Source of the DNA: Bradyrhizobium sediminis
GTDB taxonomy: Bacteria; Pseudomonadota; Alphaproteobacteria; Rhizobiales; Xanthobacteraceae
Direction of reading: 5' to 3'
Length of the DNA stretch: 64,000 nt
Assembly: GCF_018736105.1 (NCBI RefSeq)
Contig: NZ_CP076135.1
Coordinates: forward strand, 1,424,001-1,488,000
Shown here: piece by piece, positions 26,374 to 35,498 of the stretch
Layout: each line of letters opens with the position of its first letter
Position numbering within the stretch: position 1 is the stretch's first letter
Made by a program: the position numbers and the translations under genes
Notes under the pieces: generated by a model
Databases searched by the model: none
Told to the model about the DNA's origin: nothing
Seen by the model: the letters and a program-made list of their open reading frames with translations, nothing else

Positions 26374-26832
26374 GGCGATCTCTAAAACGATGCGGTTTTG
26401 CCGGTTATCCCGGACGGCAGCAGGATGTGCCACAAAAAGTCAGGGATTGTTAGCCCCCGGGGTTGGCGCGGCCCGACTTTCCTGCTGGCGAGTGCCCGGT
26501 TCGGCGAAAATTATTCCGTCTCCGGCGTGGTCGGCGGTTCGATCCTTTGCGGCCGCCCGGATTTGCCCCAATCGATGGCATTCGAGCAGCGCCCTGATGC
26601 AGATCGCGTTGCACGGCCGACTTCATGGTGAACAAATTTTCGCGATGCGCGCGTCAAGAAAAATGCGTCGCGGCGGAACATGATCCGGCAATAAACCCAT
26701 CGCCGCGCAGCCGATGAGCAGTGGCGTCATTGCTATTTTTGCGGAGCACTCGACAGCTCCCGAGAGCGGCACCATCATCCCACGCATCGAATGATCGCGC
26801 ACTGTCCGCGGCATTCTTGTCGGGAGATCGCA
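26374..26832. other. Divergent intergenic region between metY and the ssu operon
   Basis: About 460 bp with no credible gene. I looked for a SAM-II-type riboswitch before metY and did not see its conserved core. The half next to 26833 is AT-richer (ATTGCTATTTTTGC near 26735) and probably holds the ssu promoter, but no clear hexamers can be named. Confidence 0.4.
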
Positions 26833-27783
26833 ATGAAGCGTCGTGAATTTCTGAAACTGTCCTTGGGAACCGCAGCGGTCGCTGCGCTGTCGCGTGAGGT
26901 GCAGGCGCAGACTGCAATCAAGGAAATCCGCATCGGCTACCAGAAGAACGGAGTGCTGGTGATCGCGCGGCAACAGGCGGCGCTCGAGAAGCATTTTGCG
27001 CCGCGTGGCATCGAGGTGAAGTGGGTCGAGTTCTCATCCGGTCCGCCGATGCTGGAGGCCATGAATGTCGGCAGCGTCGACTATGGCGCGGTCGGCGATT
27101 CTCCGCCGATCTTTGCGCAGGCGGCGGGCGCAGCCATCGTCTATGCCGCGGGTCAGCCGATCACCAACGGACAGGGCATTCTGGTTCCGGCCGCTTCCGG
27201 CATTCGCGGCATTGCGGATCTGAAGGGCAAAAGGGTCGGCTTCACCAAGGGATCCAGCGCCCACAATGTCGTGGTGCAGACGCTGGAGAAGGCCGGTCTC
27301 AGCTATGCCGACATTACTCCGGTCTATCTGACGCCGCCGGACGCCGGCCCGGCTTTCGCCAATGGCAGTATCGACGCCTGGTCGATCTGGGATCCGTATT
27401 TCGCGATCGGCGAAACCAGGCAGAACGGGCGGATCCTGGTCAACGCCTACGAGATCACCAAGACCAACTCGTTCTACATCGCCAACCGCGACTTCGCGAA
27501 GAACCACGGGCAGGTGCTGCAGCAGATCATCGACGTGACGTCCGCGACCGCCAAGTGGGCCGAGCAGCACCGCGACGAGGTGGCGAAAGCGCTGAGCGCG
27601 GTCACCGGCATTCCCCTGGATATCCAGACCGTCGCCGCCAACCGCTCGTCCTTTGCGGTCGGGCCGGTCACCGATGACATCATCGCGACCCAGCAGGGCG
27701 TCGCCGATCGCTTCTTCAAGCTCGGACTGATTCCGAAGCCGGTCGTGGTTCGCGATGCGGTCTGGAAGCCGGCGCAGACCTGA
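26833..27783 (+). CDS. ssuA: SsuA, aliphatic sulfonate-binding protein
   Basis: A 316-residue periplasmic binding protein for alkanesulfonates. The N-terminus MKRREFLKLSLGTAAVAALS is a twin-arginine signal, unusual because E. coli SsuA uses Sec. The core closely follows SsuA: IKEIRIGYQKNGVLVIARQQ, GPPMLEAMNVGSVDYGAVGDSPPIFAQAAGA, LKGKRVGFTKGSSAHNVVVQTLEKAGLSYADI and IDAWSIWDPYFAIGE. First gene of a run ssuA, small protein, ssuD, ssuC, ssuB, flavin reductase. GGGAGA precedes the ATG. Confidence 0.95.
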   Translation: MKRREFLKLSLGTAAVAALSREVQAQTAIKEIRIGYQKNGVLVIARQQAALEKHFAPRGIEVKWVEFSSGPPMLEAMNVGSVDYGAVGDSPPIFAQAAGAAIVYAAGQPITNGQGILVPAASGIRGIADLKGKRVGFTKGSSAHNVVVQTLEKAGLSYADITPVYLTPPDAGPAFANGSIDAWSIWDPYFAIGETRQNGRILVNAYEITKTNSFYIANRDFAKNHGQVLQQIIDVTSATAKWAEQHRDEVAKALSAVTGIPLDIQTVAANRSSFAVGPVTDDIIATQQGVADRFFKLGLIPKPVVVRDAVWKPAQT

Positions 27784-27817
27784 TCTGGTCCCGGCATTGC
27801 CATCGGAGGATTGAAAC

Positions 27818-28027
27818 ATGCGTTGGTTCAAGCGGGCGATCGCGATGGCGGTGGTGTCCATGAACATCGCGCTCGCCGGTGTCGGCGCGACCTACGGCCG
27901 GGAGCAAATCGCCCGCAACGGCGGCGCGGTCGCCGATCAAAACCGGGTTACGGACGCGATCTTCGCTTCCGTCCCGTTCCCCACACACTTCGGAATTTCC
28001 GACGCGGCAAGGAGGCCGTTCCATTGA
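27818..28027 (+). CDS. 69-residue protein between ssuA and ssuD
   Basis: A small protein with a strong GGAGG ribosome-binding site eight bases before its ATG. Residues 1-28 ([20 protein letters not shown], then GVGATYG) form a signal peptide or membrane anchor; the rest is polar ([20 protein letters not shown]). Its TGA overlaps the TTG start of ssuD (TTGA), so ssuD translation is coupled to it. I do not recognise a family; possible membrane leader or partner of SsuD, by position only. Confidence 0.7.
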   Translation: MRWFKRAIAMAVVSMNIALAGVGATYGREQIARNGGAVADQNRVTDAIFASVPFPTHFGISDAARRPFH

Positions 28028-29196
28028 GTAGCCGTCCATCATCCAACGCCAACGTTCTCTGGTTTCTGCCGACCCATGGCGACGGTCGCTATCTCGGCAC
28101 CACGACCGGCGGGCGCGAGGTCAGCTTCAATTATCTGCGCCAGATCGCGCAGGCTGCGGATCAACTCGGCTATTTCGGGGTGCTGATCCCGACCGGACGC
28201 AGTTGCGAGGATTCATGGGTGGTGGCGTCGGCCGTGGCGCCCTGGACCGAGCGGCTGCGTTATCTCGTTGCGGTGCGGCCCGGCCTGCAATCGCCGGCCG
28301 TGGCGGCGCGCATGACCGCGACGCTCGACCGGGTGTCGAACGGTCGATTGCTCGTCAACGTCGTCACCGGCGGCGATCCGGTCGAGAACAAGGGCGACGG
28401 CGTCTTCCTCGATCACGACGAGCGCTACGCCGTGACCCGTGAGTTTCTCAACGTCTATAGCGACCTGCTCGCGGGCAAGGCCGTCAATTTCAAGGGCAGG
28501 CACATCCGCATCGAGGACGGGCGCCTGCTGTTCCCGCCGGTGCAGTCGCCGCGCCCGCCGCTCTATTTCGGCGGATCGTCGGACGCCGGCATCGATGTCG
28601 CCGTCGATACCGTGGACAAATACCTGACATGGGGCGAGCCGCCGGCGCAGGTCGCCGAAAAGGTCGCCGGCGTCAAGGCGGTTGCCGCCAGCCGCGGACG
28701 CAAGCTCTCCTTCGGCATCCGCCTGCATGTGATCGTTCGCGAGACCAATGCGGAAGCCTGGAAGGCGGCGGATGAATTGATCCAGCACGTCACCGACGAG
28801 ACCGTGGCTTCGGCGCAGAAGATTTTCGCGCGCATGGACTCGGTCGGCCAGCAGCGCATGGCGCAATTGCACGGCGGACGCCGCGACAAGCTCGAAATCA
28901 GCCCGAACCTCTGGGCCGGGGTCGGCCTGGTGCGCGGCGGCGCGGGAACCGCGCTGGTCGGCGATCCCGAGACCGTCGCGGCGCGCATCCGGGAATATCA
29001 GGATGTCGGCATCGATACCTTCATCATGTCGGGCTATCCTCATCTCGAGGAGGCCTATCGCTTCGCCGAACTGGTGTTCCCGCTGCTGAAGCTTGCGCAA
29101 CCGAACGATGTGACGCCGATCCGCGTCAACACCGGACCGTTCGGCGAAACCATCGCCAACGAACACCGGCCGCTGGTGAAGGCGTCGCAGTCATGA
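28024..29196 (+). CDS. ssuD: SsuD, FMNH2-dependent alkanesulfonate monooxygenase
   Basis: A 390-residue flavin monooxygenase that cleaves alkanesulfonates to aldehyde and sulfite. The sequence follows E. coli SsuD along its length: [102 protein letters not shown] and [20 protein letters not shown]. It starts at TTG 28024, which has AAGGAGG eight bases upstream and gives the family N-terminus. Reduced FMN would come from the reductase at 30861. Confidence 0.96.
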   Translation: MSSRPSSNANVLWFLPTHGDGRYLGTTTGGREVSFNYLRQIAQAADQLGYFGVLIPTGRSCEDSWVVASAVAPWTERLRYLVAVRPGLQSPAVAARMTATLDRVSNGRLLVNVVTGGDPVENKGDGVFLDHDERYAVTREFLNVYSDLLAGKAVNFKGRHIRIEDGRLLFPPVQSPRPPLYFGGSSDAGIDVAVDTVDKYLTWGEPPAQVAEKVAGVKAVAASRGRKLSFGIRLHVIVRETNAEAWKAADELIQHVTDETVASAQKIFARMDSVGQQRMAQLHGGRRDKLEISPNLWAGVGLVRGGAGTALVGDPETVAARIREYQDVGIDTFIMSGYPHLEEAYRFAELVFPLLKLAQPNDVTPIRVNTGPFGETIANEHRPLVKASQS

Positions 29197-29999
29197 GCCT
29201 GATCGAAAGCCTTGCGCGGTCGCGCAGCCTGCGACTGCCGCGTGCCGACGGCCTGATCCCGTGGATCGTGCCGCTGGCGATCGTGCTGACCTGGCAGGCC
29301 GCCAGCGTGACCGGGCTGGTGCCGGCGCGGGTGCTGCCGGCGCCGAGCGACGTGGCGCTGGCGGGCTGGAAGCTGGCATTGTCCGGCGAACTCGCGCGCA
29401 ACATCTGGGTCAGCTTCTGGCGCGCCAGCGTCGGTTTTGTCATCGGCGGCGGCATCGGCTTTGCCTTTGGGCTGGCCAATGGGCTGTCGCAGCTCAGCAG
29501 CAAACTGACCGACACCACGCTGCAGATGGTGCGCAACATTCCGCACCTCGCGCTGATCCCGCTGGTGATCCTGTGGTTCGGCATCGATGAATCGGCCAAG
29601 CTGTTTCTGGTCGCGCTCGGGGTGTTCTTCCCGATCTATCTCAACACGCTGCACGGCATCCGCACCGTCGATCCGCAGCTGATCGAGATGGGGCGGATCT
29701 ACGGCATGACCGACGGCGAACTGTTCCGGCGGATCATTTTCCCGGGCGCGCTGCCGTCGATCTTCGTCGGCGTGCGGTTCGCGCTCGGCATCATGTGGCT
29801 GACGCTGATCGTGGCGGAAACCATCGCGGCCTCGTCGGGCCTCGGTTACATGGCGATGCAGGCGCGCGAGTTCATGCTGATCGACGTCGTGGTGCTCAGC
29901 ATCCTGATCTACGCCTTGCTCGGAAAGCTCGCCGACAGCGCCTCGCGCGTGCTCGAGCGGCTGACGCTGTCCTGGCATCCCGCCTTCCAGAAACACTAG
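29193..29999 (+). CDS. ssuC: SsuC, sulfonate ABC permease
   Basis: A 268-residue permease with about six helices ([69 protein letters not shown], and others). The EAA loop is [29 protein letters not shown], which docks with SsuB. The ATG overlaps the ssuD stop (ATGA), so translation is coupled. Together with SsuA and SsuB it imports alkanesulfonates. Confidence 0.96.
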   Translation: MSLIESLARSRSLRLPRADGLIPWIVPLAIVLTWQAASVTGLVPARVLPAPSDVALAGWKLALSGELARNIWVSFWRASVGFVIGGGIGFAFGLANGLSQLSSKLTDTTLQMVRNIPHLALIPLVILWFGIDESAKLFLVALGVFFPIYLNTLHGIRTVDPQLIEMGRIYGMTDGELFRRIIFPGALPSIFVGVRFALGIMWLTLIVAETIAASSGLGYMAMQAREFMLIDVVVLSILIYALLGKLADSASRVLERLTLSWHPAFQKH

Positions 30000-30007
30000 G
30001 AATCAAC

Positions 30008-30853
30008 ATGCAAGAAGCCCTTCGTTTCCTTCAGCCGGATGCCGAGCCTCTGGACCGCGCGGATTTCATCGAGCAGGCACGGCTGCTGCGCCGCGGCCCG
30101 GAAGTGCCGTCCCGTGGGCTTGCGCTGACCATTCGCGGCCTGCGCAAGTCGTTCGGCAGCAACGAGGTGCTGCGCGGCGTCGATCTGCATATTCCGGCGG
30201 GGCAATTCGTCGCGATCGTGGGGCGCAGCGGCTGCGGCAAGAGCACGCTGCTGCGCCTGATCGCGGGGCTCGAGACCATCGACGACGGCGCCATCGGCTT
30301 CGGCGAAGCGGTGCGAGCCGAGGACGTCCGGGTGATGTTTCAGGAGCCGCGGCTGCTGCCGTGGGCGCGGGTGCTGTCGAACGTCGAAGTCGGCCTTGGC
30401 CGCGACCGTGCGTCTTCGGATGTGCAGGCACGTGCGGAACGGGCGCTGACCGAAGTCGGTCTCGACGACAAGCGCGGGCAGTGGCCGGCCGTTCTCTCCG
30501 GCGGACAGAAGCAGCGCGTGGCGCTGGCCCGAGCCCTGGTGAGCAATCCCCGGGTTCTCGCCTTCGACGAGCCGCTCGGCGCACTCGATGCCCTGACCCG
30601 CATTTCCATGCAGCGGTTGCTGGAGCGGGTCTGGCGGGATCAGGCCTTCACTGCAATCTTGGTGACCCATGACGTTTCGGAAGCCGTCGCGCTCGCGGAT
30701 CGCGTGGTGGTGATCGAAGACGGCCGTATTGCGCATGACGTCAGCGTGGACATTCCGCGTCCGCGCCGGCGCGGCTCAGCCGATCTGGCGGCGCTGGAAG
30801 GTTCGATCCTGCGCAACCTGCTGCAATCCGGGGATGAGCCATCCGACTCGTGA
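30008..30853 (+). CDS. ssuB: SsuB, sulfonate ABC ATPase
   Basis: A 281-residue ATP-binding protein. Walker [13 protein letters not shown]-loop [11 protein letters not shown], signature [15 protein letters not shown], Walker [13 protein letters not shown] and switch His in VTHDVSEAV. The N-terminal ~35 residues ([20 protein letters not shown]) are an extension typical of SsuB from rhizobia and pseudomonads. AGGAA precedes the ATG, 8 bp after the ssuC stop. Confidence 0.96.
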   Translation: MQEALRFLQPDAEPLDRADFIEQARLLRRGPEVPSRGLALTIRGLRKSFGSNEVLRGVDLHIPAGQFVAIVGRSGCGKSTLLRLIAGLETIDDGAIGFGEAVRAEDVRVMFQEPRLLPWARVLSNVEVGLGRDRASSDVQARAERALTEVGLDDKRGQWPAVLSGGQKQRVALARALVSNPRVLAFDEPLGALDALTRISMQRLLERVWRDQAFTAILVTHDVSEAVALADRVVVIEDGRIAHDVSVDIPRPRRRGSADLAALEGSILRNLLQSGDEPSDS

Positions 30854-30860
30854 GGCTGCC

Positions 30861-31445
30861 ATGAATTCCGCCTTTCGCACCATCAGCATCGATCGCGAGG
30901 TCTCCGCAGGCGACTTTCGCGGCGCCATGCGACATCTGGCGGGCGGCGTCAGCGTGATCACGGCCGGGCGGGCCAGCGATATCACGGGCATGACGGTGAC
31001 GTCGGTGTCGTCGCTTTCGGCCGATCCGCCGAGCCTGATCGTCAGCATCAACCGGGGGTCTTCGTCCTGGCCGCTGTTGAAGCGCTACGGGTTTTTTGGC
31101 GTGAATATCCTGACCGCAGATCAGGTCGATATCGCCGAGCGGTTTGCCGGCAAGGACGGATCGAAGGGTGTGGAGCGGTTTGCCGGCGCCGAATGGATCA
31201 GCCGTGCGTCCGGCGTGCCGCTGCTGGCGGACGCGCTGGCGGCGGCGGATTGCGAAGTTGAGGACATCGTCGAACGCCATTCCCACGCCATCGTGATCGG
31301 GCGGGTGTTGGACCTCCAGGTGTCGGGGCGCACGGCGGCGCTGGCCTATTGGCAGGGGCAGTATGTCGCGATCGATCAGGACGAGGACGCGATCAAACTC
31401 GCGGAGGTCAGCGTTCCGGCCCCTCGCGTCCGGCGCGGAGTTTGA
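30861..31445 (+). CDS. Flavin reductase (FMN reductase domain)
   Basis: A 194-residue flavin reductase of the HpaC/NtaB split-barrel type: DFRGAMRHLAGGVSVITAGR, GMTVTSVSSLSADPPSLIVS, INRGSSSWPLLKRYGFFGVN and a C-terminal HSHAIVIGRVLDLQV. It uses NAD(P)H to make FMNH2. It starts 7 bp after ssuB, so it is the reductase half of the two-component SsuD system in place of the unrelated SsuE of enterobacteria. Confidence 0.93.
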   Translation: MNSAFRTISIDREVSAGDFRGAMRHLAGGVSVITAGRASDITGMTVTSVSSLSADPPSLIVSINRGSSSWPLLKRYGFFGVNILTADQVDIAERFAGKDGSKGVERFAGAEWISRASGVPLLADALAAADCEVEDIVERHSHAIVIGRVLDLQVSGRTAALAYWQGQYVAIDQDEDAIKLAEVSVPAPRVRRGV

Positions 31446-31543
31446 CGGCAATACCGGCGTCGGGAGTTGAGGCCACGGGCATTTTGCGCGTTTGCGGCTT
31501 GCATGTCCGGCACGTATAGTCGGACAACCGGAACCGAAGAGCA

Positions 31544-31675
31544 TTGCCGCGGAGGAACGCAAGACCCTTCAAATCGCCTGGGCGCTTTGCGCGCCTGGTG
31601 CTGATCGGGTTCGGTTTCGCCGGCGTCGTCTTCGGCGCCAGTTTCATGGACCTCACCGGCAACGTGGCGCTTTGA
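31544..31675 (+). CDS. Possible 43-residue membrane peptide
   Basis: An open frame from TTG 31544 encodes a basic start (PRRNARPFKSPGRFARLVL) and a hydrophobic, glycine-rich helix (IGFGFAGVVFGASFMDL) before TGA at 31673-31675. It ends 4 bp before the ATG of the next small membrane protein, a spacing typical of coupled genes. The start codon is uncertain. Kept because the composition is that of a real single-pass peptide rather than random GC-rich frame. Confidence 0.45.
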   Translation: MPRRNARPFKSPGRFARLVLIGFGFAGVVFGASFMDLTGNVAL

Positions 31676-31679
31676 CCTG

Positions 31680-32030
31680 ATGAAACGGTTTGCGGTCTGG
31701 GTATTTTACGGCATCGGCGCGCTGGCGATCGGCTATCTCGCGCTTTACGCCTATGCGGCATTCACCGGCCGCGGCCTGCAGCCGGGCGACCCGATCCACA
31801 TCTTCCGCAGACCGGATGCGCCGAGCTATTCGTGGCGTCCGGAGCGTATCGTCGTCATTGCGAGCAGCAAACAGCGAAGCAATCCGGACCCCGTGGCTGG
31901 ATTGCTTGCGGAGCCAGTCATCGGGCGCGCATTTGCGCGACCCGTTGGCTCGCAATCACATGGTGAAATCCTGACTACGCGCCCGCAGCGACGCGATGAT
32001 AGTCGGTGGCGCCCGATCCGGCGGGCGTGA
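31680..32030 (+). CDS. Small membrane protein with repeat-derived C-terminal tail
   Basis: A 116-residue frame. The first ~57 residues look like a real protein: MKRFAVWVFYGIGALAIGYL, then ALYAYAAFTGRGLQPGDPIH and IFRRPDAPSYSWRPERI, one membrane helix plus a short polar part. The last ~58 residues are encoded by a palindromic intergenic repeat (31854-31959) and then by the antisense of the end of flbD. The native protein probably ended near residue 60. The stop lies 55 bp inside the convergent flbD gene. Confidence 0.6.
   Translation: MKRFAVWVFYGIGALAIGYLALYAYAAFTGRGLQPGDPIHIFRRPDAPSYSWRPERIVVIASSKQRSNPDPVAGLLAEPVIGRAFARPVGSQSHGEILTTRPQRRDDSRWRPIRRA
31854..31959. repeat. 106-bp palindromic repeat inserted in a gene 3' end
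   Basis: GTCATTGCGAG (31854-31864) is mirrored by CTCGCAATCAC (31949-31959) with one mismatch, and an inner pair GAAGCAATCC / GGATTGCTT lies inside. The phrase GTCATTGCGAG...GAAGCAATCC is a well-known bacterial intergenic repeat pattern that I associate with Bradyrhizobium and relatives. Confidence 0.65.
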
Positions 32031-33360
32031 TCGGCAATCCGCCGTCGGCATATTCGTTCAGCTTGTTGCGCAGGGTGCGGATCGAGATGCCGAGGATGTT
32101 GGCGGCGTGGGTGCGGTTGCCGAGGCAATGCTTCAGCGTTTCCAGGATCAGATCGCGTTCGACGTCGGCGACCGTTCGCCCGACCAGCGCGCGCGTTACC
32201 TGCTCGGCGGCGAAGGTGGCGTGCGCCACCGCCGGCGGGGTCCTGGCGAGATCGAGACGGTCGCCGTCGGGCGTCAGGATCGCCTCGACGCCGATCTCGT
32301 CGCCCTGCGCCATCAGCACCGAGCGATGCATGGTGTTTTCCAGCTCGCGGACGTTGCCCTGCCAGCGGTTGGACGTCAGCACCCGCCGCGCCTCCGCCGA
32401 GATCGGGCGCAGCGGCACGCCGTTGGCGTCGGCATACTTCTTGGCGAAGTGCTGCGCCAGTTCGAGAATGTCCGCCGGGCGTTCGCGCAACGGCGGAATC
32501 TTCAGGTTGACGACGTTGAGCCGGAACAACAGGTCTTCGCGGAAGGTGCCTTCGCGCACGGCGTCGGCCAGGTTGCGGTTCGAGGTCGCGATGATGCGGA
32601 TATCTACCGGCACCGGCTTGGTGCCGCCGACGCGATCGATCACGCGCTCCTGGATGGCGCGCAGCAGCTTGGATTGCAGCCGCACGTCCATTTCCGAGAT
32701 TTCGTCGAGCAGCAGGGTGCCGCCGGTGGCTTCCTCGAACTTGCCGATCCGCCGCGCCACGGCGCCGGTGAACGCACCCTTCTCGTGGCCGAACAGTTCG
32801 GATTCCAGCAGGTGCTCGGGGATCGCCGCGCAATTGATCGAGATGAACGGCCGCTTGGCGCGGTGAGAGCGGGTGTGGACGTAGCGCGCCAGCACTTCCT
32901 TGCCGGTGCCGGATTCCCCGGTGATCATCACTGAGGCGTCGGAGCCCGCGATCTGCTGCGCCAGCCTGATCACCTTGGCCATCGCCTCGTCGCGATAGAC
33001 CAGGTCGCGTGAATCATTGGCGACCGCGGCGAGCACCGCGGCGATCAGTTCCGGATCGGGCGGCAGCGGGATGTATTCCTTGGCGCCGGCGTGGATCGCG
33101 GCCACCGCGGCGCGGGCGTCGTTGGAGATGCCGCAGGCGACGATCGGCACGTGGATGTGTTCGGCTTCCAGCCGCATCACCAGATCGCGGATGTCGAGGG
33201 CGACGTCGACCAGCAGGAGGTCGGCGCCCTTGCCGCCGCGCAGCACGGCCATCGCCTGTTCGTTGCCCTCGGCGTGCGTCACCGACGCGCCGTTTTCCAT
33301 GGCGATCTTGGTGGCTGTCGTGAGCTGGCCCTTCAATGTGCCAACGATGAGAAGCCGCAT
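31975..33360 (-). CDS. flbD: FlbD, sigma-54-dependent flagellar regulator
   Basis: A 461-residue NtrC-type activator of late flagellar genes. Order: receiver-like domain (1-110), AAA+ domain with Walker A GESGTGKE (148-155) and the sigma-54 contact loop GAFTGA (195-200), then a Fis-type HTH (about 392-437, NRTHAANILGISIRTLRNKL). The receiver keeps Asp 52 and a Lys but lacks the N-terminal acidic pocket (LLIVGTLKGQ), as in Caulobacter FlbD, so it is probably not controlled by normal phosphorylation. Last gene of fliFGHN-flbD. Confidence 0.95.
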   Translation of the reverse strand: MRLLIVGTLKGQLTTATKIAMENGASVTHAEGNEQAMAVLRGGKGADLLLVDVALDIRDLVMRLEAEHIHVPIVACGISNDARAAVAAIHAGAKEYIPLPPDPELIAAVLAAVANDSRDLVYRDEAMAKVIRLAQQIAGSDASVMITGESGTGKEVLARYVHTRSHRAKRPFISINCAAIPEHLLESELFGHEKGAFTGAVARRIGKFEEATGGTLLLDEISEMDVRLQSKLLRAIQERVIDRVGGTKPVPVDIRIIATSNRNLADAVREGTFREDLLFRLNVVNLKIPPLRERPADILELAQHFAKKYADANGVPLRPISAEARRVLTSNRWQGNVRELENTMHRSVLMAQGDEIGVEAILTPDGDRLDLARTPPAVAHATFAAEQVTRALVGRTVADVERDLILETLKHCLGNRTHAANILGISIRTLRNKLNEYADGGLPITPAGSGATDYHRVAAGA

Positions 33361-33421
33361 GATATTCTCCTGTTCGTCTGTTCGCGCGGTTTATGCGCCG
33401 TATTGTTGAGATCGCGCCCTG

Positions 33422-33772
33422 TCAGGTGCGCTCCGCCTTGATGATTTCCGTCATGGTCACGCCGAGCTTGTCTTCGACCAGAACCACTTCGCCGCGCGCC
33501 ACCAGGCGGTTGTTGACATAGATGTCGATGGCTTCGCCGACGCGGCGGTCGAGCTCGAGGACGGTGCCCGGCCCGAGCTTCAGGAGTTCGCCGACGTCCA
33601 TCTTGGAGCGGCCGAGCACGGCCGAAACCTGCACCGGCACGTCGAACACCGCCTCCAGGTCGGCGGCGATGCGCGATGCCTGTTCGTTTTCACTGTAGGC
33701 CACGTCGTCAATCCCCGGCGCGTCTGCGGCGTTGAGATCGGGAAGCGGGACCTGTGCGTCGGTGTCACTCAT
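33422..33772 (-). CDS. fliN: FliN, flagellar C-ring/switch protein
   Basis: A 116-residue protein whose C-terminal ~75 residues are a SpoA domain (DLEAVFDVPVQVSAVLGRSK, DVGELLKLGPGTVLELDRRV, GEAIDIYVNNRLVARGEVVL, VEDKLGVTMTEII), the core of FliN in the flagellar C-ring. The acidic N-terminal 35 residues are usual in alphaproteobacteria. It forms the lower C-ring with FliG and FliM; FliM is not in this window. It lies between fliH and flbD. Confidence 0.96.
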   Translation of the reverse strand: MSDTDAQVPLPDLNAADAPGIDDVAYSENEQASRIAADLEAVFDVPVQVSAVLGRSKMDVGELLKLGPGTVLELDRRVGEAIDIYVNNRLVARGEVVLVEDKLGVTMTEIIKAERT

Positions 33773-33782
33773 GGCTTAATCC

Positions 33783-34415
33783 TCATGGCCGATTCCCGGC
33801 CTGGTCGCGGGACGCGATGTAGCGCCCGACAAGTTCGTCGACTTTGGCTTCGATCGCCGCACGCTCCAGCACCACGCCGCCGTCGGCCCATTCGATCCTG
33901 CAATCGCCGGTCGCGATTTGCGGCTCCGCGAGAATGACGAGACGGCCTTCGAAGCCGCTTTGCTTGGCCAGCCGCTCGATCCGTTCGCGCGCCGCCTCGT
34001 AGAGGGAATCGTTGATCCGGACCACGAGGTGCGGCGTCGAGACCAGATGCGAGAAGCAGTCGCTGACCAGGCCGACGATTTCGGCGAGCGGCTCGCCGGC
34101 GATCAGCTCGGTGCACAGCTTGCGCGCCACCGCGACCGCGACGTCGACGGCCTCGGTCTCCATCCGGGTTTCGATGCCGGAAAAGCGCGTCGCGATGCCC
34201 CGAATGCCGATGCTGATCTCCTCGAGCGCCAGCGCGGTGCGGCGGTCGCTCTCCGCCTTGGCCTCGCGCTGGCCGGCATCGAAGCCGTCGCGGTAGGCGC
34301 GGGCCTCGGCAGCGGCGATCTTCTGGACGATCTCGGCCGACGTGGCCGGCCGTTCGCGCGACTTGTCCGGCGCCGAGAAGTCCATGTCAAAAAGGAATTT
34401 TGCGGGCGCGGCCAT
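33783..34415 (-). CDS. fliH: FliH, flagellar export ATPase regulator
   Basis: A 210-residue protein with a long charged helix (SAEIVQKIAAAEARAYRDGF, DAGQREAKAESDRRTALALE) and a C-terminal FliH/HrpE-like domain (VVLERAAIEAKVDELVGRYI). FliH holds the FliI ATPase at the export gate. Similarity is low, as usual for FliH, but the position between fliG and fliN supports the call. The ATG overlaps the fliG stop by one base (TGATG). A longer upstream frame is antisense or overlaps fliG. Confidence 0.85.
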   Translation of the reverse strand: MAAPAKFLFDMDFSAPDKSRERPATSAEIVQKIAAAEARAYRDGFDAGQREAKAESDRRTALALEEISIGIRGIATRFSGIETRMETEAVDVAVAVARKLCTELIAGEPLAEIVGLVSDCFSHLVSTPHLVVRINDSLYEAARERIERLAKQSGFEGRLVILAEPQIATGDCRIEWADGGVVLERAAIEAKVDELVGRYIASRDQAGNRP

Positions 34416-35497
34416 CAGTACACCAGCTCGTCGTCGGCGCGGTTCTTGGTCAGCATGATTTCGCCTTTGGCGGCAAGATCCTTGGCCAGGTTGACGAGCA
34501 GCGCCTGCGCCTCGTCGACGTCGCGCAACCGCACCGGTCCCAGCGCCGCCATGTCGTCGAGCAGCATCTTGCCGGCGCGGGAGGACATGTTGCCGAGGAA
34601 GAAGCCGCGGACGTCCTCGTTGGCGCTCTTCAGCGCGACGCCGAGCTTGTCCTTGTCGACGTGGCGCATCAGGGTCTGCGCCGAGGCGGAGTCGAGCTTG
34701 ACCAGGTCGTCGAAGGTGAACATCAGCGCCTTGATGCGTTCGGCGGACTCGCGGTTGTCCTCTTCCAGCGAGGTGATGAAGCGGGTTTCGGTCTGGCGGT
34801 CGAAATTGTTGAAGATCTCGGCCATCACCTCGTGGGCGTCGCGGCGGCGGGTCTGCGACAGGTTCGACATGAATTCGGTGCGCAGCGTCTGTTCGACGCG
34901 CTCGATCACTTCCTTCTGCACCGCTTCCATTTTCAGCATCCGGCCGATCACGTCGAGTGCCATGTCCTCGGGTAGGATCGCGAGCACGCGCGCGGCGTGT
35001 TCCGGCTTCAGCTTCGACAGCACCACGGCGATGGTCTGCGGATATTCGTTCTTCAGATAGTTGGCGAGCACCTCTTCCTGCACGTTGGAGAGTTTCTCCC
35101 ACATGTTGCGGCCGGCGGGTCCGCGAATTTCATCCATGATGCCGACGACACGTTCGGGTGGCAGGTATTGCTGCAGCAGTCGTTCGGTGGCGTCGAAGGT
35201 TCCCATCAGCGCGCCGGACGCCGACATCCGCGAGACGAATTCGAGCAGCAGATCTTCCACGATGTCGGCCTCGACGGTGCCGAGCGTCGACATGTGCATC
35301 GACAATTCGCGTACTTCATTGTCATCGAGCAGCGACCACACCTTGCCGCCATACTGTTCGCCCAGCGCCAGCATCAGGATAGCGGCGCGCTTCGGCCCGC
35401 TCATCGGCTTGCTCTTCGGGCGATTGGCCTGACGGCTGGCCAGCGCGGCGACGACACTGGTGATATCGTTGGCGTTGGTGGTTTGCGGTACGGACAT
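34415..35497 (-). CDS. fliG: FliG, flagellar motor switch protein
   Basis: A 360-residue rotor protein with the three ARM/HEQ domains: N-terminal [20 protein letters not shown], middle [27 protein letters not shown], and C-terminal torque helix RLDDLVKLD-like block [20 protein letters not shown] with the following [28 protein letters not shown] that carries the charged residues contacting MotA. Length is normal. It begins 2 bp after the fliF stop. Confidence 0.97.
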   Translation of the reverse strand: MSVPQTTNANDITSVVAALASRQANRPKSKPMSGPKRAAILMLALGEQYGGKVWSLLDDNEVRELSMHMSTLGTVEADIVEDLLLEFVSRMSASGALMGTFDATERLLQQYLPPERVVGIMDEIRGPAGRNMWEKLSNVQEEVLANYLKNEYPQTIAVVLSKLKPEHAARVLAILPEDMALDVIGRMLKMEAVQKEVIERVEQTLRTEFMSNLSQTRRRDAHEVMAEIFNNFDRQTETRFITSLEEDNRESAERIKALMFTFDDLVKLDSASAQTLMRHVDKDKLGVALKSANEDVRGFFLGNMSSRAGKMLLDDMAALGPVRLRDVDEAQALLVNLAKDLAAKGEIMLTKNRADDELVY

Positions 35498-35498
35498 G

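Noticed and set aside
26374..26600. SAM-II riboswitch before metY
   Set aside because: Looked for because metY-type genes in this order often carry one; the conserved core and pseudoknot pattern were not found.
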